Below are positions 34,617 through 43,972 of a DNA stretch of 64,000 nucleotides, piece by piece. A program made the position numbers and the translations under genes. Numbering within the stretch: position 1 is the stretch's first letter; the number at the start of each line of letters is the position of its first letter. The notes beneath the pieces are model-generated. The model searched no databases, was not told the DNA's origin, and saw nothing but the letters and a program-made list of their open reading frames with translations. The DNA is from JBBQDZ01 sp038237515 (lineage in GTDB: Bacteria > Actinomycetota > Thermoleophilia > Gaiellales > Gaiellaceae), in contig JBBRYP010000002.1 of assembly GCA_038237515.1 (NCBI GenBank), forward strand, positions 1 through 64,000, read 5' to 3'.

Positions 34617-35792
34617 TCAGAGACGGCCGAGCTCCTCGAGCAGGCGGTCGATCTCTGCCGCGGTGTTGTAGTGGACGATTCCTGCCCGAACCGCACCCTC
34701 GGGGAGGCCCAGCCGCTGCATCACCTCGAACGCGTAGTAATCGCCGTGCCAGACGGCGACTCCGTGGTTCGCGAGCGTCTGCGCGACCTCCGCCGGAGAC
34801 CGGTCCTCGACAGTGAACGCAAACGTCGGCACCCGGCCTTCCGATGTCGGGAGGCCCCACAGTCGGCACGACGTCGGCAGCTCGGCGAGGAACCGTTCCG
34901 CGAGCTCCCGCTCGTGCGCGACGATCGCGTCCCATCCGAGTGAGCGCACGTGCTCGACTGCGGCGACGAAGCCGGCGAGGAGCTCGTGGGGCATCGTGCC
35001 GGTCTCCAGCCGGTGGCCGAGCGGCTCGTCCGGCGCCGGCCGCACCTTGTACGGGCGCCACCGCTCGAGCAGCTCCCTCCGGACGAACGCCAGCCCGAGG
35101 TGCGGCCCGTAGAACTTGTACGGTGAGCAGACGAGGACGTCGGCGCCCGCCGCCGCGACGTCGATCGGGCCGTGCGGCGCGTAGTGGACGGCATCGACCC
35201 ACGCGAGCGCACCGACGTCCCGGGCTAGCTCCGCCACGCGTGCCACGTCGACGAGGGTCCCCGTCGCGTTCGAGGCCCACGGGAAGGCCACGACCTTCGT
35301 CCGCTCACCGAGCTGGCTCTCCAGGTCGCCGATGTCGAGCGTCGTATCGTCGTGAAGGCCGGCAAAGCGGACGACGAGGCCGCGATCCCGCCCCAGCTCC
35401 AGCCACGGCGAAATGTTGGCGTCGTGATCGAGACGCGTGACGACGATCTCGTCCCCGGGCTCGAGCTCCCGCCCGAGCGTGCGCGTGAGCGTGAAGTTCA
35501 GGCTCGTCATGTTCGCGCCGAAGACGACCTCCTCTGTCGAGCAGGCGAGGAAGCCGGCCGCTACCCGCCGCGCCTCCGCCACGAGCGCGTCGCTTCGCCG
35601 GCTGGCCTCGAAGTAGCCGCCGAGGTTCGCGTTCGACTCGACGAGGTAGGCGGAGATAGCATCGATCACCGTCTGCGGCACCTGGGTACCGGCCGGCCCG
35701 TCGAAGAACACCGTTCCAGTCCGGAGGGCGGGAAAGCTCGCGCGAACGGCCTCGACGTCGAGCGCGACGGCGCTCACGAGCGTGTCCGCCAC
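34617..35792 (-). CDS. Class V aminotransferase (cysteine desulfurase-like)
   Basis: A 391-residue PLP enzyme. VFFDGPAGTQVPQTVIDAI opens the fold, the PLP Lys is in CSPYKFYGPHLG, and HYNTAAEIDRLLEEL closes it. It is similar to CsdA-type desulfurases, but without a clear catalytic Cys loop the reaction is uncertain. It overlaps the epimerase stop by 19 bases. Confidence 0.88.
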   Translation of the reverse strand: MADTLVSAVALDVEAVRASFPALRTGTVFFDGPAGTQVPQTVIDAISAYLVESNANLGGYFEASRRSDALVAEARRVAAGFLACSTEEVVFGANMTSLNFTLTRTLGRELEPGDEIVVTRLDHDANISPWLELGRDRGLVVRFAGLHDDTTLDIGDLESQLGERTKVVAFPWASNATGTLVDVARVAELARDVGALAWVDAVHYAPHGPIDVAAAGADVLVCSPYKFYGPHLGLAFVRRELLERWRPYKVRPAPDEPLGHRLETGTMPHELLAGFVAAVEHVRSLGWDAIVAHERELAERFLAELPTSCRLWGLPTSEGRVPTFAFTVEDRSPAEVAQTLANHGVAVWHGDYYAFEVMQRLGLPEGAVRAGIVHYNTAAEIDRLLEELGRL

Positions 35793-36784
35793 TCCTCGAG
35801 CAGCTCCGCCTCGCGGTCGGGCCGCATGCCGGCCTCACCGGACGACAGGCCGCTCGCGAGCTCGCCCGGCGCGCCTCCCGAACGCACCCACTGGAGCGTG
35901 TCGCGCACCGTCTCGTCCAGCGGGCGGAACCGCAGGCCGGCGGCGACGGCGCGGGAGACGTCGGCCTGCAGCATCGCGGCGTCGGCGCCGGCGAGCCAGA
36001 GGGGCAGCTCCATCCACTGGCCCACCTCCCGCTCGAGGAGGAAGGCGTCGTCGACCCAGACGAGCGTCGCGTCGCTTTCGGAAACGCGTCTGCAGCTCTC
36101 GAGCAGCTCGCCCATCGTCATCTCCGAGGCGGGGCCGGTCGAGTTGAAGTCGCCGACGGCCCGCTCCTCGCAGACCCGGACGATCCAGCCTCCGAGGTCT
36201 CGTACGTCCACGAGCTGAATCCGACGGCCGGGATCTCCGGGGGCGAGCACCTCCCCCCCGCGGTCGACCCGCCCCGGCCAGTACGTGAACCTGCCCGTGG
36301 GATCGTGCGGCCCGACGATCAGCCCGGCCCGGATGGTGGCGTGAGCGCCCGGGAAGACGTCGGCGACGACCTGCTCGCAGGCGACCTTGAGCGGCCCGTA
36401 CGACTCCCCGGTGATCTCCTCCGTCGGCCGCTCCATGGTTGCGAGCGGAGCGCGCTCGTCGAAGCCGGGTGTGAGCGGCGACCGGTACGCGGAGATGCTC
36501 GAGACGAAGACGTAGTGCTGGGTTCCGCCGGCGCGGAGAAGCTCCGCCGAGGCGCGGACGAGTCGTGGGACGTAGCCGCTGGGGTCGACGACCGCGTCGA
36601 AACTCCTGCCCTCGAGCGCTGTGAGCCCGCCGTCGCGGTCGCCCTGGAGGTGCTCGGCGTCGACGAAGAGCCCCGGGTTCGTGACGCCGCGGTTGAAGAG
36701 CGTCACGGCGTGCCCGCGCGCAAGCGCCTCCTCGACGACGGCGCGCCCGAGGAACTTCGTCCCGCCGAGAACGAGCAGCTTCAT
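35774..36784 (-). CDS. NAD-dependent epimerase/dehydratase family protein
   Basis: A 336-residue extended SDR. The Rossmann loop is LVLGGTKFLGRAVVEEAL and VFVSSISAYRS carries the catalytic Ser, but the usual YxxxK is modified to SYGPLKVACE. The ATG at 36784 is chosen; the longer open frame upstream covers the OsmC gene out of frame. The start overlaps the OsmC stop. Confidence 0.88.
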   Translation of the reverse strand: MKLLVLGGTKFLGRAVVEEALARGHAVTLFNRGVTNPGLFVDAEHLQGDRDGGLTALEGRSFDAVVDPSGYVPRLVRASAELLRAGGTQHYVFVSSISAYRSPLTPGFDERAPLATMERPTEEITGESYGPLKVACEQVVADVFPGAHATIRAGLIVGPHDPTGRFTYWPGRVDRGGEVLAPGDPGRRIQLVDVRDLGGWIVRVCEERAVGDFNSTGPASEMTMGELLESCRRVSESDATLVWVDDAFLLEREVGQWMELPLWLAGADAAMLQADVSRAVAAGLRFRPLDETVRDTLQWVRSGGAPGELASGLSSGEAGMRPDREAELLEEWRTRS

Positions 36785-37200
36785 GCGGCGGCCACCTGCT
36801 CGCCGTTGACCCGCCAGAGATAGCGCGGGCGGATGGTCAGCGACGCGGAGACGAAGCAGTCGCGCTCGGCCTTCGCGATCAGCGCGCGGAGCTCCTCCCC
36901 GGGAGGTGCGGGATCGACCTCGGCCTCGATGCGGCAGGTCAACTCCACGAAGGCATAGCGCCCGTCGGCCTCGCGCCGCGTCACGGCCCCCGAAGCCGAG
37001 GCGGAGGCGACGAGATCGAGCTCTGCGCGGCGAGCGTGATAGGCGAGGCTCGCGAGTGTGCACCGGGCGAGGCCGGCAAGGACGAGCGCTTCCGGGGACC
37101 ACTCCGGTGGGAGCTCGACGGCGACTCCACCCTCGGCCGAGACCCGTCCGGCCCGATCGACCGCCGCGGCGTACTCGAAGCGCTTCGCCGGCTGGCCCAC
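36781..37200 (-). CDS. OsmC-family peroxide/thiol resistance protein
   Basis: A 139-residue OsmC-fold protein. The two peroxidatic cysteines are in LARCTLASLAYHA and ERDCFVSASLTI. It probably reduces organic peroxides. The GTG start has TACCGT seven bases upstream. It is the first gene of the OsmC-epimerase-aminotransferase string. Confidence 0.87.
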   Translation of the reverse strand: MGQPAKRFEYAAAVDRAGRVSAEGGVAVELPPEWSPEALVLAGLARCTLASLAYHARRAELDLVASASASGAVTRREADGRYAFVELTCRIEAEVDPAPPGEELRALIAKAERDCFVSASLTIRPRYLWRVNGEQVAAA

Positions 37201-37243
37201 GGCCGGAACGGTATCCGTCCGACGTGCTGCATACGTTTGTGCC
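37201..37243. promoter_or_regulatory. Divergent promoter region, two leaderless-type -10 boxes
   Basis: In 43 bases between divergent genes, TACCGT (minus strand, 37208-37213) lies seven bases before the OsmC GTG, and TACGTT (37232-37237) lies six bases before the GTG at 37244. Both match the TANNNT pattern. Confidence 0.55.
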
Positions 37244-37447
37244 GTGACGAGGCTGAGGGCACTGAGCGAGGCCGAGTGCTATGCGCGCTGCTACGGGGAT
37301 CGCGACGACAACGTGACGCTCGTGCGTGAGCCGAAGCCGCGGCGCTCGTTCACGTCGCGTGTCTCGGGCGAGGAGCTGCGGCGCTACTTCGAGACGAGGC
37401 TCGACACGCGCGAGCCCGACGAGCTCGTCGAGCCCGAAGCCGCGTAA
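37244..37447 (+). CDS. Short conserved-looking protein, unknown
   Basis: A 67-residue charged protein (LRALSEAECYARCYGDRDDNV near the start and EELRRYFETRLDTREPDE near the end). Two cysteines lie at about positions 12 and 16. The leaderless-type start supports translation. The family is not recognised. Confidence 0.6.
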   Translation: MTRLRALSEAECYARCYGDRDDNVTLVREPKPRRSFTSRVSGEELRRYFETRLDTREPDELVEPEAA

Positions 37448-37565
37448 CCTCGACTTCTCGGAGCGGGCATCCGGGCGCTGGCCGGAGCGGGTGCGCGAGG
37501 TCGCGTCAGTTGCCTCGCCCCCGCTGCGGGCTGTTTCGTGCGCACATGGCGCGACCCCTGGTGCT

Positions 37566-38087
37566 GTGACCAGGCCCGCGCCTCGCGAGAGCGCGCTCCC
37601 CGACATCCTCGCTCCCGGGCTCCGGGTCCTGTTCTGCGGGATCAACCCCGGACTCGTCTCGGCAGCCGCAGGTCACCACTTCGCCAACCCCCGCAACGAT
37701 TTCTGGCGGCTCCTCCACGCCGCATGCTTCACGCCGAGGCTGCTCGGCCCGGCGGAGCAGGCGGAGCTGCCGGCGTTCGGGATCGGGGTGACGAACGCGG
37801 CGCCGCGCACGACGCCCGGCTCCGGCGATCTGCGGCGAGGCGACTTCGCCGGGTCGCTCGGCCGCCTCGAAGCGATCGCCCACGAGCTGCGACCGGGGTG
37901 GGTCGCCTTCGTCGGCAAGGAGGCCTACCGCGGCGTGTTCCGCGAGCGGCCGGAGCTCGGCGAACAGGCGCGGCGGCTGGGCGAGACGAAGCTTTTCGTC
38001 GCGCCTTCGACCTCGCCCGCGAACGCGGCCGTCCCGTGGGAGGAGCGGCTCCGGTGGTTCCGCCAGCTCGCAGGCCTCGCCCTCTGA
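37566..38087 (+). CDS. mug: Mismatch-specific uracil/thymine-DNA glycosylase
   Basis: A 173-residue Mug-type glycosylase that removes uracil opposite guanine. Motif 1 is CGINPGLVSAAAGHHFANPRNDFWRLL and motif 2 is APSTSPANAA. KEAYRGVF lies between them. The GTG at 37566 starts just before LPDILAPGLRVLFCGINPG. Confidence 0.9.
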   Translation: MTRPAPRESALPDILAPGLRVLFCGINPGLVSAAAGHHFANPRNDFWRLLHAACFTPRLLGPAEQAELPAFGIGVTNAAPRTTPGSGDLRRGDFAGSLGRLEAIAHELRPGWVAFVGKEAYRGVFRERPELGEQARRLGETKLFVAPSTSPANAAVPWEERLRWFRQLAGLAL

Positions 38088-38165
38088 GCGTTGCGGCTGT
38101 CGGTCCGATCAAAGCCTCACACCACCGCTGAACGGTCACGCCCTACCTGATACCCTACATCGACG

Positions 38166-38384
38166 ATGAAGAAGACGAGCGTGTATCTGGATGACGCGGA
38201 CGCCAGTCGTCTGGCGTGGCTTGCGAAGCGTGAGCGGACGTCGCAGGCTCAGATCGTCCGTCGCGCGATCGCCGCTTACGATCCGGCGGATCGCTCGTTT
38301 GCTCTGGTCCACAGCGGCGAGGGACCGGGCGGGTCCGTCGCCGAGGTTCCCGAAGAGGAGCTGCTCGAGGGTTTCGGGTCGTGA
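38166..38384 (+). CDS. vapB: Ribbon-helix-helix antitoxin
   Basis: A 72-residue protein. The N-terminal RHH motif is KKTSVYLDDADASRLAWLAKRERTSQAQIVRRAI, with an acidic toxin-binding tail (AEVPEEELLEG). Its stop overlaps the toxin GTG as GTGA. It would bind and neutralise the PIN toxin and repress the pair. Confidence 0.88.
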   Translation: MKKTSVYLDDADASRLAWLAKRERTSQAQIVRRAIAAYDPADRSFALVHSGEGPGGSVAEVPEEELLEGFGS

Positions 38385-38797
38385 TCGTCGTCGACGCGGC
38401 ACCACTCGTCGCCGTGGCGGATCGGAGCGATCCGCTCAGCGCCGACGTCGAGGCAGTGCTCCTCGGCGAGGATGCACTCGTCATCCCGGCACCCGTGACG
38501 GCGGAGGTCGACTACCTGCTCGGCCGCCGTCTCGGTACCTCCGCGCGGCGGGCGTTTCTCGACGACCTCGCCGCCGGCCGCTTCCGCGTCGCCTGCCTCG
38601 AGCCGGGCGATTACGCGACGATCGCCGAGCTGGAGCGAACCTACGACGATCTCGACGCCGGCCTCAGCGACCTATCGATGGTCGTCGTAGCGGCGCGATG
38701 CCGGACGCGGCGGCTGCTCACCTTCGACCAGAGGCACTTCCGCACCATGCGCCCGCTCCAGGGCGGCAGCTTCACGCTGCTGCCGCTCGACGCCTGA
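38381..38797 (+). CDS. vapC: PIN-domain ribonuclease toxin
   Basis: A 138-residue PIN domain with the acidic active site at Asp5 (MIVVDAAPLV), Glu42 (TAEVDYLL), Asp97 (GLSDLSMV) and Asp116 (LLTFDQRHF). VapC toxins cut tRNA or rRNA; the target here is unknown. It is coupled to the antitoxin. Confidence 0.9.
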   Translation: MIVVDAAPLVAVADRSDPLSADVEAVLLGEDALVIPAPVTAEVDYLLGRRLGTSARRAFLDDLAAGRFRVACLEPGDYATIAELERTYDDLDAGLSDLSMVVVAARCRTRRLLTFDQRHFRTMRPLQGGSFTLLPLDA

Positions 38798-39349
38798 GCT
38801 TCATGATCTGCCCGCACTGCTCCAGCCTGGTCTCACCGTTGGGGCAACGAACACGACGAACGATCCAATCATCGTCGCGGGGTAGTCCACTCCGTCACAG
38901 CGATACGTGACGCTCATGACCTCGTTGCTCGTAAACGGGTCACAACGAAGGGTGCTCGCGAGCTGACCCAGTCAGGGCGAACCGCGGAGCCGACGACGGG
39001 TCCGCTGCGCTTGGCCGGACGCGCGTGCACGAGGTTCCGGTGGTGAACGTGATGCAATACGCCGCTCCTCGCGTTCGCGTCGGAAGACCGACGCGCCTGC
39101 CGGAAAGGCACCGGTTCCACTCGGATCGTGGGAAAACCTGGTCAAGAACGACAGCGGTCGGCAGAGTGGGGCGGGCAAGGCGACTTGGGCGACAGGGTTC
39201 GGCGGGCGGAGCCGGGCTTGCCCGGCGGAAGCCCAACCGCGAGTTAGGCAACAACGGGACTCAGCTACGGGTGACCGGCCCCCGCCACGATGTGAGCGCG
39301 CAGGCGGCCAGAAGGAGGGGGCACATGGGGGAACCGGGGTTCCCCGTGA
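38798..39349. other. 552-base gap without a convincing gene
   Basis: GC is lower and frames are short. On the minus strand 38801-38971 a 56-codon stretch (DPFTSNEVMSVTYRCDGVDY, SFVVFVAPT) looks protein-like but lacks a good start and may be a decayed fragment. The right end holds the hairpin repeat described at 39310. No RNA gene is recognised. Confidence 0.4.
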
Positions 39350-39352
39350 TCA
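39310..39352. repeat. Hairpin repeat (copy 2) after nadE
   Basis: AGAAGGAGGGGG followed by GGGGAACC-GG-GGTTCCCC, an 18-base palindrome, matches copy 1 at 25137. It lies directly downstream of the nadE stop, so it could also act as a terminator for that gene. Confidence 0.7.
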
Positions 39353-41068
39353 ACCGCGCCAGCGGTTCGTGATCGGCGTCCGGCGGTCGCGGCCGAACGC
39401 CTTCGGGCGGAGCTTCACGCCTGGCGGCGCCTGGCGGCGCTTGTACTCGGCCCGGTCGATCATCGCGAGCGCCCGCTCGACGACGTCGCCGTCGAAGCCG
39501 TCGTGGGTGAGCTCCTCGCGCGAGCGGTCGAGCTCCACGTACGCCTCGAGCACCCGGTCGAGCGCGGGGTAGGGCGGCAGCGAGTCCTCGTCGAGCTGGC
39601 CGTCTCGCAGCTCCGCGCTCGGCGCTCGCTCGATGATCGACGGGGGGATCAGCTCCCTCCCGGCGCGCTCGTTGAGGTAGCGCGAGAGGCGGAAGACGTC
39701 CGTCTTGAACACGTCCTTGAGGAGCGCGAATCCGCCCGCCATGTCGCCGTAGAGCGTGGCGTAGCCGACCGAGAGCTCCGACTTGTTGCCGGTCGCGACG
39801 ACGAGCCAGCCGAACTTGTTCGAGAGCGCCATCAGCAGCGTTCCGCGGATGCGCGCCTGGAGGTTCTCCTCCGTGAGGTCGCTGCTCCGGCCGGAGAAGC
39901 TCTCGGCGAGAGTTTCGCCGAAAGCGTCAGCGAGCTCGCCGATCGGGAGCTCGCGGAAGCCCATGCCGAGCCCCTCGCACAGCCGCCGGGCATCGCCGCG
40001 CGTTCCCTCCGAGGAATAGCGCGACGGCATCGAGACGCCGTGCACCCGTTTCGCGCCGAGGGCCTCCACCGCGAGCGCCGCGGTGAGCGCGGAGTCGATG
40101 CCGCCCGAGATCCCGATCACGATCTCCCGGAAGCCGTTCTTGTCCACGTAGTCGCGCAACCCGAGCTCGAGGGCGAGCCGCATCTGCTCGAGCTCGCCGA
40201 GAACCCGCGCGGGCTCGGGTCGGGCAGGGGGCCTCTGAGCCTGGCCGGGTTCACCCAGCTCGACCACCGGGATCTGCTCCGCGTCGTGGCGGTCCCGCGC
40301 GAGCGCCCGGCGACGTACGTCCCGCAGGCGCCGGCCGACTGCGGCCTCGGGCTCGATGTCGACCACGAGTAGGCACTCCTCGAAACCCGGAGCGCGTGCC
40401 ACGACGCGCCCCTCGTCGTCGAGCACGAGCGAGTGACCGTCGAAGATCAGCTCGTCCTGGCCGCCGATCGCGTTGCAGAAGGCGATGAAGCACGAGTTGT
40501 CGCGCGCACGGGTCGCGAGCATCTCCTCTCGCTCCCGGTCCTTCCCGACGTGAAAGGGCGACGCCGAGATGTTGGCGACGAGCTGGGCGCCGCCGAGGGC
40601 GAGATCGGTCGCGGGCGGCCCCGGCTGCCAGATGTCCTCGCAGATCGTCGGCCCGATCAGGGCCTCCCCGAGGCGCAGCAGCACGAGCTCGCGGCCCGGC
40701 GCGAAGTACCGGTCCTCGTCGAAGACGCCGTAGTTCGGGAGGAAGCGCTTGCGGTAGATCGCCTTGACCTCACCATGCGCGCAGATCGCACAGGCGTTGT
40801 AGAGATCACGGTTGAAATGGGGTGTGCCGACGAGGACGGCGATGTGGCGCGCGGCCCGCGCGATCTGCTCGAGCGACCGTGCCGCGGCCCGGACGAACCC
40901 CGGCCGGAGCAGCAAGTCCTCGGGCGGGTACCCGGTCGTCGCCAGCTCGGGCAGGAGGAGCAGGTCGGCGCCGGCCTCGCGCGCTTCCTCGATGCGCTCG
41001 AGGATGCGGTCGCGGTTCCCGTCGAGGTCACCGACGACCGTGTTGATCTGCCCGAGGGCGAGCCTCAC
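39350..41068 (-). CDS. nadE: Glutamine-hydrolysing NAD+ synthase
   Basis: A 572-residue two-domain enzyme. The N-terminal nitrilase-type glutaminase has the triad Glu41 (LLPELATTGYPP), Lys107 (YRKRFLPNYG) and Cys143 (TICEDIW). The C-terminal synthetase has the PP-loop GISGGIDSALT and ATGNKSELSVGY. It amidates deamido-NAD+ using ammonia from glutamine. The GTG start has TAAGGT six bases upstream. Confidence 0.95.
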   Translation of the reverse strand: MRLALGQINTVVGDLDGNRDRILERIEEAREAGADLLLLPELATTGYPPEDLLLRPGFVRAAARSLEQIARAARHIAVLVGTPHFNRDLYNACAICAHGEVKAIYRKRFLPNYGVFDEDRYFAPGRELVLLRLGEALIGPTICEDIWQPGPPATDLALGGAQLVANISASPFHVGKDREREEMLATRARDNSCFIAFCNAIGGQDELIFDGHSLVLDDEGRVVARAPGFEECLLVVDIEPEAAVGRRLRDVRRRALARDRHDAEQIPVVELGEPGQAQRPPARPEPARVLGELEQMRLALELGLRDYVDKNGFREIVIGISGGIDSALTAALAVEALGAKRVHGVSMPSRYSSEGTRGDARRLCEGLGMGFRELPIGELADAFGETLAESFSGRSSDLTEENLQARIRGTLLMALSNKFGWLVVATGNKSELSVGYATLYGDMAGGFALLKDVFKTDVFRLSRYLNERAGRELIPPSIIERAPSAELRDGQLDEDSLPPYPALDRVLEAYVELDRSREELTHDGFDGDVVERALAMIDRAEYKRRQAPPGVKLRPKAFGRDRRTPITNRWRG

Positions 41069-41226
41069 GCCCGAACCTTACTAGTTTTCGACTATAAGGC
41101 GTAAACTCCGGATCCTCTGCGCGGCCCTTGCCGCGAGCGCTGCGCTGAGCGGAGGCCCAGCCCTTCGGCCGGACGAGACGAGAAGTTGCTCAGGTTCAGC
41201 GGGCGCGTGCCCCGGAGCGGGCGTTC

Positions 41227-41910
41227 TCAGGCCGTAGCGCCGCGCCCGAGCCGGAACGGCATGAAGATGAACGAGCTCTGTCCGGTGAAATCGGTCGCCC
41301 GGACGCGGACGCGATACACGATGCCGCGGTCGAGGAGGGTCAACGGAAACTGGAGTCGCAGCTGGATGACCCGCGGGACGAGGAGGCGGTAGAGGATCGA
41401 GTCGACCGGCGGGCCGCTTCCGTCCTCGCCCTCGCCCGACTGCGCCAGCGGCAGCCTCTTCCCCGCCGTGTTCACGACGCTGATACGTAGCAGGGCCTGC
41501 TCGTCGACCTGGAGGCAGGTCGAGACGGTCGCGGTCGTCCCGTCGGTGTTCGGCACCGCTTCTCGGATGAGCGTGCGGCGAGGGCCGGCGCAGGCGAGGC
41601 GAGGCGGTCCGGCGTGTGAGTAGGCGGGGTCGCCGGCCCGAAAGCCGAGGCCGTACTGATCGCGGGCGGGGTCGAGCCCCTCGATGACTATCTGGTCACC
41701 CGGCTGCGCCGGTGTCACGAGATGGACGAACCTCCCCATCGCCTCGATCGCGTCCGCCCCCGCGATGATCGCCGACGCGAAGCCGCCGAGGGCGGCAACG
41801 AGGGCGAGGATGATCACCGCGAAGAGTGTTGCCGCGAGCAGCGCACTGTGCTTGCGCCGGTTTTCCTCCGGTTCGGCGTCGTGCTCGGGTGGCCGCTCGT
41901 CGGCGGTCAT
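41227..41910 (-). CDS. Single-pass membrane protein, unknown function
   Basis: A 227-residue protein. A short charged cytoplasmic N-terminus, one membrane helix (about 24-50) and an external beta-rich domain with three cysteines are visible. It lies 19 bases downstream of the O-antigen ligase-like gene, so it may belong to the polysaccharide locus. Confidence 0.65.
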   Translation of the reverse strand: MTADERPPEHDAEPEENRRKHSALLAATLFAVIILALVAALGGFASAIIAGADAIEAMGRFVHLVTPAQPGDQIVIEGLDPARDQYGLGFRAGDPAYSHAGPPRLACAGPRRTLIREAVPNTDGTTATVSTCLQVDEQALLRISVVNTAGKRLPLAQSGEGEDGSGPPVDSILYRLLVPRVIQLRLQFPLTLLDRGIVYRVRVRATDFTGQSSFIFMPFRLGRGATA

Positions 41911-41929
41911 CGTTAGTACCTCGATCGTG

Positions 41930-43894
41930 TCATCGGATCACGACCTGTATCGCCCGGTCGTTGGCCTTCCTTGAGCGGTTTCCCGCATCGGAGGGGGCGC
42001 CGATCTCGACGTCGAAGAGATCGAGCTCGGGGCTGAGCGGATTTAGTGCCCTGGCGCGCGCGAGGTCGGCGGTCCGGGCGCGGCCACGGCTCGCGCGGGC
42101 GAGCGCGAGCCACAGGTCCCAGCGGTCGGGATCCTTCGCGAGCGCCCGGCCGAAGCTGACGCGCGCTGCCGCGTCGTCGCCTGCGGCCAGGCGAGCCTCG
42201 CCGAGTAGCCGCGACGGTTCGGACGACCAGGGCTCGAACCGGGCGGCGTCATGTGCCCCGGAGGCGGCGAGGCGCCAGTCGCCGCGGCTCGCAGCACGGG
42301 CGCTCGCCGCGGACGCGCGGTTCCCGAGCAGGCCGAGCACCGAGGCCGGGAGGAGCACGAGCAGGAGTGCCGCCGGGATCGAGCGGCCGAGCCTCCCTCG
42401 CGGAGCTCCTGGCCCGCGTCCCGCCGCCAGGAGTGCGGCACCGCAGAGGAGCGCCGACAGCGTCACGACGGGCAGTTCCCAGTCCCAGTCGAATGTCGCG
42501 TGCAGCAGGAAGATCGAGTAGCCGGCGAGGGCGAGGGGTCCGAGCGGGTGCCTTCGGGCTGCCCGCGCGCCGAGCAGGGGCAGCCCCAGCGCCGCCACGA
42601 GCAGCGCGAGGCCGACGGCGCCGAGCTCGCCGAGCGTCTCGGCGTAGAGGTTGTGCGCGTCGCGGACCTTCGAGTGGATCGACCGATGCAGCAGCCAGTA
42701 GGACTCGAATGTGCCGGCCCCCGAGCCGAGGGCGGGGTGGGCGCGGAAGTCGCGGAGCGCGGTGCTCCAGAGGATGAAGCGAGGCCCGCCCGAGACGCTG
42801 AACAGCCGCTGGTTGAGGCTGCCGTCGACGCGCGGCAGGGGCGCTGCGAAGGCGGCCTTCGACCGATGGACGAGCTGGAGCGGAGCTCCCGCCCGCGCCA
42901 CGAGCCCGGCCGATCCCGCCAGAAGGAGAGTCGCAGCCGCGAGCCCGAGCGTGGTCCGGGTTCGGTTGGGGAGGCGGACGCGCCGCTCGAGCGCGACCTC
43001 CGCGGCCGTCGCAGCTGCTGCGAGTACGGCGCTGCCGGTGACGAGGAGCGCGAGCCGGTGCCCGGCTGCGGCCGCGGCGGCGACCGAATACCCGTCGTGG
43101 GTGAGAGGCTGCGAGGCCGAGGCGCGCCAGACGGCGAGTGCCGTCGCGGGAGCCACCGCGAGGAGTGTCGTCGTGAGCTGGAGCCGCCTCGGGTCGACGA
43201 GGAGGAGCACGAGGAGGCCGGCGGAGAGGCCCGCCCACGCGCCGCGGCTGAACGTGAAGTACAGCGCGGGCAGGCAGACCGGAAGCGAGGCGGCGGCGAG
43301 TGCGCGAAAGAGCGGGGTGGACGCGCGAGCGGCCAGGCCGAGGCCCAGGAGCGCGCCGAGCGCCGTGAGCACCCCGAGACCGTTCCAGTAGCCGACGGGA
43401 GCGGAGAGCCGGTAACCCGCGATCGGGTCGACGGTCGTCAGCCTCTCCGGGAAGAGCCTGGTCGCGAGGGCGTAGGCGGAGACTGCCGCCGACGCCGCCC
43501 AGACGCCAATCAGGAGCGCCGCCGCCGTCCTCTTCCTCACGATCAGAAGCGCAGCGGTGAGAACCGCCAGGTAGAGCACGACGCGTTCCGCCTCCAGGAC
43601 GCTCGCACCCACCGAGCCCGTCCAGGCGACGGAGGCGAGCGTCCAGGCGGCGAGGGCGCCGAGGGCGAGGACACTGGCGAGCTCGAGCCGGCGCAGCCGC
43701 GCGCCACACAGGAGGGAGGCGATGATCCCGGCCGCCGCCGCCAGCAGCGCTGCCCATCCCCAGGCAGTCGGAAAGTAGCCGCCGTGATCCGCGCCGAGGG
43801 CGGCGACGAGACCGAACGCGAGCAGCCCGACGAAGAGCCCGGGGCGAGCCCGATCGGGGTGCTTCGGCGCGCGTGTATCTGCCTCGCTTCTCAT
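41930..43894 (-). CDS. O-antigen ligase/Wzy-like polymerase with TPR tail
   Basis: A 654-residue protein. About twelve membrane helices carry the Wzy_C pattern: an external loop with GSGAGTFESYWLLHRS and RDAHNLYAETLGELG. A C-terminal soluble region (about 560-640) has TPR-like repeats (RLLGEARLAAGDDAAARVSFGRAL). It probably polymerises or ligates surface glycans. GGAG precedes the ATG by six bases. Confidence 0.85.
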   Translation of the reverse strand: MRSEADTRAPKHPDRARPGLFVGLLAFGLVAALGADHGGYFPTAWGWAALLAAAAGIIASLLCGARLRRLELASVLALGALAAWTLASVAWTGSVGASVLEAERVVLYLAVLTAALLIVRKRTAAALLIGVWAASAAVSAYALATRLFPERLTTVDPIAGYRLSAPVGYWNGLGVLTALGALLGLGLAARASTPLFRALAAASLPVCLPALYFTFSRGAWAGLSAGLLVLLLVDPRRLQLTTTLLAVAPATALAVWRASASQPLTHDGYSVAAAAAAGHRLALLVTGSAVLAAAATAAEVALERRVRLPNRTRTTLGLAAATLLLAGSAGLVARAGAPLQLVHRSKAAFAAPLPRVDGSLNQRLFSVSGGPRFILWSTALRDFRAHPALGSGAGTFESYWLLHRSIHSKVRDAHNLYAETLGELGAVGLALLVAALGLPLLGARAARRHPLGPLALAGYSIFLLHATFDWDWELPVVTLSALLCGAALLAAGRGPGAPRGRLGRSIPAALLLVLLPASVLGLLGNRASAASARAASRGDWRLAASGAHDAARFEPWSSEPSRLLGEARLAAGDDAAARVSFGRALAKDPDRWDLWLALARASRGRARTADLARARALNPLSPELDLFDVEIGAPSDAGNRSRKANDRAIQVVIR

Positions 43895-43972
43895 CGACGC
43901 TCCGTTCGACCTCCCCCGATCGGGTATCGTCCGGGGACGCGCCGAGCTTGAGAGCGATGGCCTTTGTCCGCC

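Noticed and set aside
32339..34816. 825-codon open frame on the plus strand
   Set aside because: It is antisense to the M16 protease and crosses the SIS gene out of frame. Its composition is Arg/Glu/Pro/Ala-rich with no domain, as expected for a GC-rich shadow.
38801..38971. Small minus-strand gene after vapC
   Set aside because: Protein-like residues but no suitable start and no promoter; treated as a possible relic within the gap.
42251..43951. 566-codon plus-strand frame opposite the O-antigen ligase-like gene
   Set aside because: Low-complexity charged sequence, antisense to a well-supported polytopic membrane protein.
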